A DNA stretch of 21,038 nucleotides from Hoskinsella mucinilytica (lineage in GTDB: Bacteria > Bacillota_I > Bacilli_A > Erysipelotrichales > Erysipelotrichaceae), in the NCBI RefSeq assembly GCF_045223415.1, contig NZ_JBEQZJ010000053.1:1-21038 (forward strand), written 5' to 3'. How positions within the stretch are numbered: position 1 is the stretch's first letter; every line of letters begins with the position of its first letter. The position numbers and the translations under genes are program-made. Below are positions 7,591-15,014 of the stretch, in pieces. A model generated the notes under the pieces. The model did not search any database. It was not told the DNA's origin and was given only the letters and a program-made list of their open reading frames with translations.

Positions 7591-9045
7591 ATGAAAAATA
7601 TTGGTAAAAAATCTGTAGTATTATCTTTTTGCAATGTAACTACATTAATTATTACTATGTTAATCTCTATGATTATTGCAAGATATAGATCTTTAGAAGA
7701 AAACGGTATATATACACTAATAATGCTAATTGTTAATACAGTGATTTCATTTGCAATTTTAGGGATTCCAAATAGCATTACATACTTTGTAGGAAAATAT
7801 AAAAAAAAAGAGGATAAAGAGCATTATATTGGTATGTATTATACTGCTATGTTTACCATTTGTTTGACTGTTGGAATACTATTATTTATAACAACGCCTA
7901 TCATTGCGGATTTCTATAAAAATCAAGCTTTAAAAGATTTTAGATATATTTTCCTGTTTCTTCCTTTGTTTCTACAAATAACATCTACTATTTCAGATAT
8001 ATTAATAAGTTTTGAAAAAATTAAATTACTTATTTTTTACAGGATGATTTATAGTATTCTTCTTTTAATGATAAATGTATTAATGGTTATATTTAAATGG
8101 GACTTTTCTGTATATATGTTTATTTATGTATGCACATTGTTTTTTTTAACTTTTATAGTTTACTTTATTATAAAAATTAAACTTAAAGTGAAAAAAATCG
8201 TTTATTTTAATAAGACTTTATTATTAGAAATATTAAAGTTTTCGTTACCTATGGGGGTTGCCACAATAGTTGGAACTCTTTCATTAGAAGTTGATAAATT
8301 ATTCATTGCAGCAAAATTTTCAACTGAAGTTTTAGGTATGTATGGCTATATGGCTAAAGAATTACCAATTGTTGCGATAACAAGTTCTGTTACATCAGTG
8401 TTACTACCTGCTATTGCAGGAATGATGAATAATGGCAGCCAAAAAGAAGCAATTGACTTATGGAAAAAATCAACAATTATTACTTTTTCTATTACAATGT
8501 TTTTTGCTAGTGGAGTGTTTACTTATGCATCTCAAGTAATTGAAATACTTTATTCATCAAAATATATAGACGGTATAACGATTTTTAGAATTTATACATT
8601 CTCTTTACTTTTGAGGTTTACATATTTTGGTTTGTTTTTTAATTGTACAGGTAATTCAAAAAAAGTAATGTATTTCTCAATAATTGGATTACTTTTAAAT
8701 ATATGTTTTAATTATATTTTTTATTCTATTTTTGGTATTATAGGTCCTGCAATTGCTACCGTTGTAAGTTTATATATTACTTCTTTTTTACAATTAAAGG
8801 GAACTGCAAAATTACTTACTATAAAAATAAATGAGTTGCTACCATGGAGAGATTTTATTTATATTTTTTTCTTAAATGTATTTTTAGCATTTGTTTTTTT
8901 CTTAATTCAAAAATACTTGGATTTGGATTTCGTTATTGGAGATTGTGCTGAGGCATTATTTTTAGGATGTGTTTGGGGTCTGATATATTGGATGATAATA
9001 AGAAAAAAAATTATAAAACTATGGAAAAGGTTGAATACAAGTTAA
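7591..9045 (+). CDS. wzx: Wzx-type repeat-unit flippase (MOP/MATE-like superfamily)
   Basis: An integral membrane protein of about 484 residues with some 12-14 helices spread over its whole length. The N-terminus (KKSVVLSFCNVTTLIITMLISMIIARY) and the segment IPNSITYFVGKYKKK are typical of polysaccharide transporters such as RfbX/Wzx. LSLEVDKLFIAAKFSTEVLGMYG in the middle matches the repeated half of this fold. It carries undecaprenyl-diphosphate-linked repeat units across the membrane to Wzy. A TTG at 7573 would extend it by six residues; I prefer ATG 7591, 5 nt after the upstream stop, although its ribosome binding site is weak, so it may rely on coupling. A nine-A run near 7801 lies within the coding sequence. 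A 134-nt gap follows, one of the longer spacers in the left half. Confidence 0.9.
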   Translation: MKNIGKKSVVLSFCNVTTLIITMLISMIIARYRSLEENGIYTLIMLIVNTVISFAILGIPNSITYFVGKYKKKEDKEHYIGMYYTAMFTICLTVGILLFITTPIIADFYKNQALKDFRYIFLFLPLFLQITSTISDILISFEKIKLLIFYRMIYSILLLMINVLMVIFKWDFSVYMFIYVCTLFFLTFIVYFIIKIKLKVKKIVYFNKTLLLEILKFSLPMGVATIVGTLSLEVDKLFIAAKFSTEVLGMYGYMAKELPIVAITSSVTSVLLPAIAGMMNNGSQKEAIDLWKKSTIITFSITMFFASGVFTYASQVIEILYSSKYIDGITIFRIYTFSLLLRFTYFGLFFNCTGNSKKVMYFSIIGLLLNICFNYIFYSIFGIIGPAIATVVSLYITSFLQLKGTAKLLTIKINELLPWRDFIYIFFLNVFLAFVFFLIQKYLDLDFVIGDCAEALFLGCVWGLIYWMIIRKKIIKLWKRLNTS

Positions 9046-9179
9046 TTAATATTAATATAGTTAAAAAAGATTGAGTAAAGAAAAAAAATCTAATTTTTAT
9101 AGATTACTTTAATTAACATAGTAATAAAATTTGTAATTAAAAGAATACAGGAACAATTATATTAGGAAGGAGAATTTGG
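9046..9179 (+). other. Spacer before capE
   Basis: A 134-nt AT-rich stretch without an open frame. It holds a short inverted repeat, AATCTA 9087-9092 with TAGATT 9100-9105, but no T-run follows it, so I do not call a terminator. A clear AGGAAGGAG ribosome binding site sits just before ATG 9180. The gap could hold a promoter for capE but no convincing -35/-10 pair was found. Confidence 0.4.
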
Positions 9180-10223
9180 ATGCATTTTAAGAATAAAACA
9201 CTATTAATTACGGGTGGAACAGGTTCATTTGGAAATGCAGTATTAAATCGCTTTTTAAATACAGATATTAAAGAGATAAGAATATTTTCAAGGGATGAAT
9301 TGAAACAAGATAGCATGCGTCATGAGTATCAAGCAAAATATCCTGAAGTTTCAGATAAATTAAAGTTCTATATTGGAGATGTTCGAGACATTAATTCAAT
9401 TAAGAATGCAATGCACGGTGTCGATTACATTTTTCATGCAGCTGCATTAAAACAAGTACCTAGTTGTGAGTTTTTTCCAATAGAAGCAGTAAAGACCAAT
9501 GTCTTAGGTACAGAAAATGTATTAACCACAGCTATTGAATGTGGTGTAAAAAAAGTGGTTTGTTTATCTACTGATAAAGCAGCGTATCCAGTAAATGCAA
9601 TGGGCACAAGCAAAGCAATGATGGAAAAAGTAATCGTAGCGAAATCAAGAACGGTTGATCCAGAAAAAACAAGCATCATGTGTACAAGATACGGAAATGT
9701 ATTAGCATCAAGAGGTTCAGTAATACCTCTTTTTATTTCGCAAATTAATGATGGAAAACCTCTAACATTAACTGAGCCAAGCATGACTCGTTTTGTAATG
9801 ACATTAGAAGAAGCGGTAGACCTAGTTCTATTTGCTTTTGAACATGGAACAAGTGGAGATATCTTTGTACAAAAGGCTCCAGCTTGTACAATTGATGTAC
9901 TCGCTAAAGCAACTATAGAATTATTTCATGCTGAAAATGAAATCAAAGTTATCGGTATTCGCCATGGAGAAAAAATGTATGAGACCTTGTTAACAGATGA
10001 AGAATGTGTAAATGCAATAGATCTAGGTGATTTCTATAGAGTGCCGGCAGATAAACGTGATTTAAATTATGATAAATATTTTTCAGAAGGTGTAGAAAAG
10101 AGTCAATTATCTCAATTTAATTCTAACAATACTAGATTGATGACTTTGGAACAAGTAGAAGATAAATTACTTGAAGTCCCATTAGTTAGACAAGAAATAA
10201 AAAAATGGAAAAGTAAACTATGA
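9180..10223 (+). CDS. capE: UDP-N-acetylglucosamine 4,6-dehydratase/5-epimerase (inverting), CapE-type
   Basis: A 347-residue short-chain dehydrogenase family enzyme. In S. aureus, CapE converts UDP-GlcNAc to UDP-2-acetamido-2,6-dideoxy-beta-L-arabino-4-hexulose, the first step to UDP-L-FucNAc. The nucleotide-binding motif is TGGTGSFG (11-18), then FSRDELKQ (36-43), GDVRD (66-70) and HAAALKQVP (86-94). The active-site stretch is STDKAAYPVNAMGTSK (130-145): Asp132 and Lys133 are present, and the usual YxxxK is MxxxK (M141, K145), as is typical of CapE-like enzymes. MCTRYGNVL and GSVIPLF follow. Length matches the family. Its partners CapF and CapG lie about 9.3 kb downstream rather than adjacent. 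An FlaA1/PseB-type enzyme is the alternative, but the presence of capF supports CapE. Confidence 0.92.
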   Translation: MHFKNKTLLITGGTGSFGNAVLNRFLNTDIKEIRIFSRDELKQDSMRHEYQAKYPEVSDKLKFYIGDVRDINSIKNAMHGVDYIFHAAALKQVPSCEFFPIEAVKTNVLGTENVLTTAIECGVKKVVCLSTDKAAYPVNAMGTSKAMMEKVIVAKSRTVDPEKTSIMCTRYGNVLASRGSVIPLFISQINDGKPLTLTEPSMTRFVMTLEEAVDLVLFAFEHGTSGDIFVQKAPACTIDVLAKATIELFHAENEIKVIGIRHGEKMYETLLTDEECVNAIDLGDFYRVPADKRDLNYDKYFSEGVEKSQLSQFNSNNTRLMTLEQVEDKLLEVPLVRQEIKKWKSKL

Positions 10224-11476
10224 TAACAAGAAAATATCCTATATTTATCAATGTTTTTTTATTTAAAAAAATTACAAGTAAAAAGATAGAATATAAACAA
10301 CAAAATCAAAAAAAATATTATCCAATTAAACTAAATAGGAAAAAGAATATACCTGAAAAAGAAAAAATATTATTTATAACTCATTCGAGTAATCTTATTT
10401 ATGGAGCTGCAAAAAGTTTGAAATATATTTTACAGAATTCAGAAATGGAATTTGATATCGTGTTCAATAAGAAATTATTTCATGGAGAATTATATGATAA
10501 AAAAACAATTTTAGATTATTGTGGAAGTAAACTTGAAAATAGCTATTCTATGGTCTTACCATTTTCTAGAAAGGTTTGTGATTGTGGTAAGACATCAATG
10601 TTTAATAAAATTGCTGACTTCATTGTATATTATTACGGTTTATTTATCACGAAATACAAATTGCAACGACTTATAAAAAAAAATCAGTATAAATATATAT
10701 ATTTGAATTCTTTGGTTTTGATTAATCTTATAAATAAAAAAGGTAATTATATCTTACATGTAAGAGAGGTTTTTAAAGGAAACCCAAGAATTTTCAAATA
10801 TATAGTTAGTAAAATGAAATTATGCAAGGGTGTAATTTTTATTGATTCAAGTACTGAATCATCATTTAAAAATGAAAAAATTAGAAAAATTATTTTGAAT
10901 AATCCTTTTGATATGCGTGATTTAAATGGATCAAAGATAGAAATTACAGATAAATTTAAATTGAATAAAGATAAAGTAAATATTTTAATGGCTGGCGTTT
11001 TAAGTGATGTAAAAGGAACGAATTTTATTATTGATACGTTTAGAAATATTAAAACTGATAAATATCAATTAATCATAGTTGGATCAGGAGAAGAAAAATA
11101 TGTTTCTAATGTTAAAAAAATTATTCATGAAAGCAAGAATATCGTTTTTATTCCAGAGCAGAAAGATCTATCAGAATTATTAAAAGTGTCTGATTTTGTT
11201 ATTCGAGGGGAAAATTTTTTCTGTATAGGAAGAACTATTTATGAGGCTCTATACTCTGGTATTGGTGTGATAATACCTGGAAAGCAAAGTGACATTAAAA
11301 ATATTTATGATTATGACCTGTTCGTAGATAAAATACATATTTTCAAACCAGGTGATACCGTTTCTTTAATAAATCTAATTTGTGAATTAGAGAAAAATGT
11401 TTATAAAAAAAATCATAAGGATAATAACTTAGATGAGTATATTAGTTCGTTTTTTCGATTTTTAAAAGAAAGTTAA
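10220..11476 (+). CDS. GT-B fold glycosyltransferase, GT4-like
   Basis: A 418-residue protein. After a basic, Lys-rich first 50 residues comes KILFITHSSNLIYGAAKSL (about 49-67), a GT-B N-terminal strand and loop. The C-terminal half has VNILMAGVLSDVKGTNFIID (about 253-272), YQLIIVGSGEE (near 284-294) and CIGRTIYEALYSGIGVIIPG (about 335-354), the family 4 donor-site pattern with the conserved Glu before the ALYSG loop. It should add a sugar to the lipid-linked repeat. Its ATG overlaps the capE stop by 4 nt (ATGA), so it is translationally coupled to capE even though the following genes belong to another pathway. It looks notably AT-rich beside capE. Donor unknown. Confidence 0.85.
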   Translation: MITRKYPIFINVFLFKKITSKKIEYKQQNQKKYYPIKLNRKKNIPEKEKILFITHSSNLIYGAAKSLKYILQNSEMEFDIVFNKKLFHGELYDKKTILDYCGSKLENSYSMVLPFSRKVCDCGKTSMFNKIADFIVYYYGLFITKYKLQRLIKKNQYKYIYLNSLVLINLINKKGNYILHVREVFKGNPRIFKYIVSKMKLCKGVIFIDSSTESSFKNEKIRKIILNNPFDMRDLNGSKIEITDKFKLNKDKVNILMAGVLSDVKGTNFIIDTFRNIKTDKYQLIIVGSGEEKYVSNVKKIIHESKNIVFIPEQKDLSELLKVSDFVIRGENFFCIGRTIYEALYSGIGVIIPGKQSDIKNIYDYDLFVDKIHIFKPGDTVSLINLICELEKNVYKKNHKDNNLDEYISSFFRFLKES

Positions 11477-11563
11477 TTAATTTTCTTTCTTTGTAATTGC
11501 TCAGAACAAATTATTAGTATAAGAAATAAAATACTTTAACATAAATAAAATAGGAGGTTTAAA
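11477..11563 (+). other. Short spacer with weak inverted repeat
   Basis: An 87-nt AT-rich spacer. AAAGAAAG (11465-11472, inside the end of the preceding gene) can pair with CTTTCTTT (11485-11492) across a 12-nt loop. The stem is low in GC and no U-run follows, so strong termination is unlikely. AGGAGGT precedes the next ATG. Confidence 0.3.
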
Positions 11564-12646
11564 ATGAAATATGCATTAATAGGCTGTGGGAGAATATCTC
11601 CTAATCATTTAGCTGCGGCAATAGAAAATAAATTAGAAATTAGTGCAGTATGTGATGTAGATAAGGGAAATATGAAAAAAAAGTTAGAACTTTTTAAATT
11701 AGATGATTCAAATATAAAATGTTATACGGATTATAAAGAAATGATTAATAATGAAAAAATTGATCTTGTAGCAATTGCAACAGAATCTGGTCTTCATGCT
11801 CAAATTGCCTTAGATTGTATTTCTAAAGGAATCAATTGTATTATAGAAAAACCAATAGCAATGAACATGACGGATGCTAGAGCAATATGCAAAGCTGCTG
11901 ATGAAAATCATGTAGTTGTATGTGCAAATCATCAAAACAGATTTAATAAATCAATACAGAAAATAAGAGGAGCGATGGAAGCTGGAGATTTTGGGGAATT
12001 ATTTCATGGAACTGCACATATAAGATGGAATAGAAATCAAGGCTATTATACACAAGCACCATGGAGAGGAACCTGGAAGCAAGATGGTGGTTGCTTAATG
12101 AATCAATGTATTCATAATATCGATTTACTAAGATGGATGATGGGTGACGAAGTTGATGAAGTTATGGCTTATACAGATAACTTAAATCATGATTATATTG
12201 AAGCTGAAGATTTGGGAATAGCAGTAGTGAAATTTAAAAATGGATCCTATGGGATTATTGAAGGAACAACAAATGTTTATCCGAAAAATTTAGAAGAAAC
12301 ACTTTATATTTTTGGATCAGATGGGACAGTCAAAGCAGGTGGAAAGTCTGTCAACATAATTGAAGAATGGAATTTTAAAAACTGTAAAGAAGATGTGGAA
12401 ACTCTTAAAAAAGAAAACAGTGAAGAACCAGAAAATGTATATGGATTTGGACATAATCCACTTTATGCAAATGTAATCAATGCTATAGAAAATGGTACAA
12501 AGCCATTGGTTGATGCAGAGGCAGGAACAAGAGCTTTAGAGTTAGTATTAGCAATTTATAAATCTGCAGCTGAGAGAAGACCTGTTAAATTGCCATTAAC
12601 TGAAGTAGGTACAACGGATTTTGAAAATAGATTCAGAAAGAATTGA
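11564..12646 (+). CDS. wbpB: UDP-N-acetylglucosaminuronate 3-dehydrogenase, WbpB/WlbA-type (Gfo/Idh/MocA family)
   Basis: A 360-residue Gfo/Idh/MocA oxidoreductase with an N-terminal Rossmann domain (ALIGCGRISPNHL, 4-16) and the family EKP motif at 95-97 (IIEKPIAM). The catalytic region of the second domain is GGCLMNQCIHNIDLLRW (175-191), with His184 and Asp187. The segment HIRWNRNQGYYTQAPWRGTW (152-171) resembles WlbA/WbpB-type enzymes, which oxidise C3 of UDP-GlcNAcA to a 3-keto sugar with NAD, the keto group then serving a DegT aminotransferase. The matching 6-dehydrogenase, aminotransferase and acetyltransferase are all in the next 7 kb, supporting the assignment. GnnA-like UDP-GlcNAc 3-dehydrogenase is an alternative. 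AGGAGGT gives a clear start. A 341-nt gap follows. Confidence 0.84.
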   Translation: MKYALIGCGRISPNHLAAAIENKLEISAVCDVDKGNMKKKLELFKLDDSNIKCYTDYKEMINNEKIDLVAIATESGLHAQIALDCISKGINCIIEKPIAMNMTDARAICKAADENHVVVCANHQNRFNKSIQKIRGAMEAGDFGELFHGTAHIRWNRNQGYYTQAPWRGTWKQDGGCLMNQCIHNIDLLRWMMGDEVDEVMAYTDNLNHDYIEAEDLGIAVVKFKNGSYGIIEGTTNVYPKNLEETLYIFGSDGTVKAGGKSVNIIEEWNFKNCKEDVETLKKENSEEPENVYGFGHNPLYANVINAIENGTKPLVDAEAGTRALELVLAIYKSAAERRPVKLPLTEVGTTDFENRFRKN

Positions 12647-12987
12647 AAAGATGCAAATTGTTGAATTATAAATGCTGTTTATTAAAATAATGAAACATTA
12701 CTCATAAAAGCAATCTCTTATCATTTTTATAATCGAATGCTTCGAAGTTTTATATATAAAGATTTTAAGATCAACACTTATATAAAAGTTTTTTGCTTGA
12801 AAATCATGCAAAAGATTACAACTTACTCTAGGCAAACAAGCTTGAATTTAGTAATACTGGTATAAAGCGTTTATAAACCTTAACTGTAAGTTAAAATAAC
12901 TGTTTTATATGAGGTATTATAACTTTTTTTATGGGAGGTTGTTTCATTAAGGTTTTGCTCGCACGTGGCGAGAGAATGGAGGTAAAT
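12647..12987 (+). promoter_or_regulatory. Non-coding leader before the PhaJ-like gene, with inverted repeats and a possible promoter
   Basis: This gap of 341 nt shows no recognisable gene. It holds an inverted repeat TTAACT-GTA-AGTTAA (12880-12894). A possible promoter is TTAAAA (12891-12896), an 18-nt spacer and TATTAT (12915-12920), the only plausible pair I noticed here and weak at -35. Just before the ribosome binding site lies an unusually GC-rich hairpin, CTCGC-ACGTG-GCGAG (12958-12972). An open frame from 12931 extends the hydratase upstream, but it lacks a ribosome binding site and its extra residues do not match the family. An internal transcription start or leader control for the downstream block is possible. 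Confidence 0.3.
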
Positions 12988-13392
12988 ATGATAAAAATTG
13001 GAGATCAAGCAAAGCTTATGAAAAGGATAAGTGAAAAAGATGTATTATTGTTTTCTGAGATATCTGGAGATAAAAATCCAATTCATTTAAATCAAGAATA
13101 TGCTGAAAAAAGTATATTTTGTAAAAGAATAGCACATGGGATGTTATCCGCTTCTTTTATCAGTAATGTTATAGGTAATCAATTACCTGGTGAAGGAACA
13201 ATATATCTAAAACAGACATTAAATTTCTGCAAACCAGTTTATTTTGGTGATCTAATAACTACCATAGTTGAAGTAATAGATATTGATTATGATAGAGCTA
13301 ACATCAAATTAGATACAAAATGTATTAATCAAGAAGGAATGATTGTTATAGAAGGTGAAGCGTATGTTAAAAACAGAAAATCATTACAATAA
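12988..13392 (+). CDS. PhaJ-type (R)-specific enoyl-CoA hydratase (MaoC-like hot-dog)
   Basis: A 134-residue single hot-dog domain. The hydratase-2 motif is complete: SGDKNPIHLNQEYAE (26-40), with the catalytic Asp28 and His33 at the D-x-N-P-x-H positions of PhaJ. It continues RIAHGMLSASFISNVIG (47-63), LPGEGTIYLKQTLNF (66-80) and PVYFGD (83-88). PhaJ enzymes add water to short trans-2-enoyl-CoA such as crotonyl-CoA, giving (R)-3-hydroxyacyl-CoA. In a sugar locus the likely use is to supply an acyl donor for an amino sugar; the next gene, an overlapping LpxD-like acyltransferase (29-nt overlap), fits this. ATG 12988 follows GGAGG (12978-12982) by 5 nt and gives the standard family length; an upstream ATG at 12931 is rejected. 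A decayed second copy lies at 19105-19430. Acyl chain length is not known. Confidence 0.88.
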   Translation: MIKIGDQAKLMKRISEKDVLLFSEISGDKNPIHLNQEYAEKSIFCKRIAHGMLSASFISNVIGNQLPGEGTIYLKQTLNFCKPVYFGDLITTIVEVIDIDYDRANIKLDTKCINQEGMIVIEGEAYVKNRKSLQ

Positions 13393-14299
13393 AAATTATT
13401 CTTATCAAGATGTTGTGAGTATTCTAAATGAAAAGGGTATATATTTCAAAAGTACTTGTGATGAGGTAAGTTTTAATTCGTTTTGTTCTATTAACGAAAT
13501 AAAGTCTCATTCTATCACATGGGTTAAGAATTTAGATGAAAAAAAGAAGGATATAATTAGTAAATATCATGATGTACTTGTTTTTGCAGATATAAAAGAT
13601 TTCGATGACTCTGTTAAGAATGTTATTTTTCTAAATGATCTGAAACGATCTTTTTTTTATGTTATTGAAATTCTTTTTTCATACATGAATTTAGATATTA
13701 AAGAAACTAAAATTGAAAGTACCGCAGTAGTTCTCACTGAACATTATGGAGATGAATTATATGTAGGACATAATTGTTTCATTGATGAAAATGTTAAAAT
13801 TGGAAACAATGTTACGATTATGAATAATGTTGTTATACAAGGGACAGTAAACATAGGAAATGATGTCTTTATTGAATCGGGTAGTGTCATAGGTGCATGT
13901 GGTTTTGGATATTATAAAGATGATGCTAACAATCCTCATAAAGTGCCTCATTTAGGAGGAATAGTTATAGGAAACCATGTAACTATAGGGGCTGGAAATT
14001 GTATAAGTAGAGGTAGTTTAAATAATACAATTATTGGTGATTATGTAAAAACAGATAATCTATGTCATATTGCACATAGTGATGTGTTACATGAAGGAGT
14101 TATGCTTGCTGCTTGTGCAGAATTATCAGGTAGTGTTGAAGTTGGAAAAGACACATGGATTGCGCCAGGCGTAACAGTGATCAATGGAGCAAAAATTGGT
14201 AAAAATGTTTATACAGGAATATCAACTAATATCGTGAGAGATGTTCCAGATAATTCATTGATATATGGCAATCCTGGTAAAGTGAAGGAGAAAGAATGA
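13364..14299 (+). CDS. LpxD-like left-handed beta-helix N-acyltransferase (copy A)
   Basis: A 311-residue protein with an LpxD-like layout: an N-terminal alpha/beta domain of about 115 residues (including SITWVKNLDEK) and a hexapeptide-repeat beta-helix from about 120 (VGHNCFIDENVKIGNNVTI). The LpxD signature is visible: GACGFGYY (177-184), VPHLGGIVIGNHVTIGAG (194-211), then DNLCHIAHSD (231-240). His238 in IAH matches the catalytic His of LpxD. LpxD puts an (R)-3-hydroxyacyl group on a glucosamine amine in lipid A, but this is a Gram-positive capsule-type locus without other lipid A genes, so another amino sugar is the likely acceptor. GTG 13355 is possible, but ATG 13364 is 6 nt after GAAGGTG (13351-13357). 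The 29-nt overlap with the hydratase suggests coupling. Confidence 0.82.
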   Translation: MLKTENHYNKNYSYQDVVSILNEKGIYFKSTCDEVSFNSFCSINEIKSHSITWVKNLDEKKKDIISKYHDVLVFADIKDFDDSVKNVIFLNDLKRSFFYVIEILFSYMNLDIKETKIESTAVVLTEHYGDELYVGHNCFIDENVKIGNNVTIMNNVVIQGTVNIGNDVFIESGSVIGACGFGYYKDDANNPHKVPHLGGIVIGNHVTIGAGNCISRGSLNNTIIGDYVKTDNLCHIAHSDVLHEGVMLAACAELSGSVEVGKDTWIAPGVTVINGAKIGKNVYTGISTNIVRDVPDNSLIYGNPGKVKEKE

Positions 14300-14300
14300 T

Positions 14301-15014
14301 ATGGAGTTTACTTATACAGAATACCGTAATCTGCTAGAACTTTTGAAGAGCAAAGGATATAAATTTGAAAGTTTTGATAATGATAGTGATGAAAAAACGG
14401 TAATTTGCAGACATGATGTTGATATGTCATTAGAATGTACATTATCAACTGCAAGAATAGAAAAAGAATTGAATATTAAGGCGATATATTTTGTGTTATT
14501 ATCAACAAATTTTTATAATATTTTTTCTCCAGAAAGTAGAAACATCATCTATGCATTGAAAAAAATGGGTCATGAAATTGGATTGCATTTTGACGCAAGT
14601 GTTTATCCTAATGTAAAAAATGAAGGTTTGGAAATTATGATAATGAATGAAATAAAGATATTAGAAATATTATTGGGTCAAAAAGTTAATGTTGTTTCTT
14701 TTCATAGGCCAATACGAGAATTATTTAATAAACGATTGAATAGTGGATTGATAAGTGCCTATGAAGAAAAATATTTTAGCGAATATAAATACGTATCTGA
14801 TTCTAGAAGGAATTGGAGAAAAAATCCATATGAAATAATAAATGAAAATCCAAATCATATTCAATTGTTAACACATCCTTTTTGGTACAGTACCGATGTA
14901 AATAAAAGTGCAATGGATGCTGTAGAGCGTCTGAAAATAGAAATTAATAATACAATTGAAAAATCATTAGAGAATAATATAACAGATTATCATCAATTAA
15001 TGAAGGGAGAATAA
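14301..15014 (+). CDS. NodB/CE4-like polysaccharide deacetylase family protein
   Basis: A 237-residue cytoplasmic protein (no signal peptide or membrane helix). CE4-type motifs appear in variant form: VICRHDVDMS (34-43) at the metal-binding Asp motif, EIGLHFDA (92-99) with His96 in place of the classical HxxxH, VSFHRP (132-137) with the Arg of motif 3, and LLTHPFWY (189-196) with His192. Such proteins occur in polysaccharide loci and are expected to remove an N- or O-acetyl group. The lack of an export signal suggests it acts on a nucleotide sugar or lipid-linked sugar in the cell. It starts 1 nt after the LpxD-like gene and overlaps the next gene by 1 nt. An attractive but unproved role is to free an amine for the neighbouring hydroxyacyl transferases. 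The motifs are divergent, so activity is not certain. Confidence 0.72.
   Translation: MEFTYTEYRNLLELLKSKGYKFESFDNDSDEKTVICRHDVDMSLECTLSTARIEKELNIKAIYFVLLSTNFYNIFSPESRNIIYALKKMGHEIGLHFDASVYPNVKNEGLEIMIMNEIKILEILLGQKVNVVSFHRPIRELFNKRLNSGLISAYEEKYFSEYKYVSDSRRNWRKNPYEIINENPNHIQLLTHPFWYSTDVNKSAMDAVERLKIEINNTIEKSLENNITDYHQLMKGE

Noticed and set aside
7801..7809. A9 run in the flippase gene as a phase-variation site
   Set aside because: Runs of A this long are common by chance in AT-rich DNA and encode an ordinary Lys-Lys-Lys stretch. Only the G11 tract is exceptional.
9087..9105. AATCTA...TAGATT hairpin as a terminator before capE
   Set aside because: Six weak base pairs without a following T-run; likely chance in AT-rich sequence.
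11465..11492. AAAGAAAG...CTTTCTTT hairpin as a terminator after the GT4-like gene
   Set aside because: The stem is AT-rich, the loop is 12 nt and no U-run follows. It partly lies inside the coding sequence.
12931..12987. N-terminal extension of the hydratase starting at ATG 12931
   Set aside because: The extra 19 residues do not resemble hot-dog hydratases, contain the GC-rich hairpin, and have no ribosome binding site, while ATG 12988 has GGAGG at the right distance.
13649..13656. T8 run inside LpxD-like copy A
   Set aside because: It encodes ordinary residues in an intact frame, and its length is unremarkable at this base composition.
13364..14299. True lipid A LpxD
   Set aside because: No other lipid A gene is present, the surrounding genes are Gram-positive capsule type, and two divergent copies sit among amino-sugar genes; a repurposed acyltransferase is more likely.
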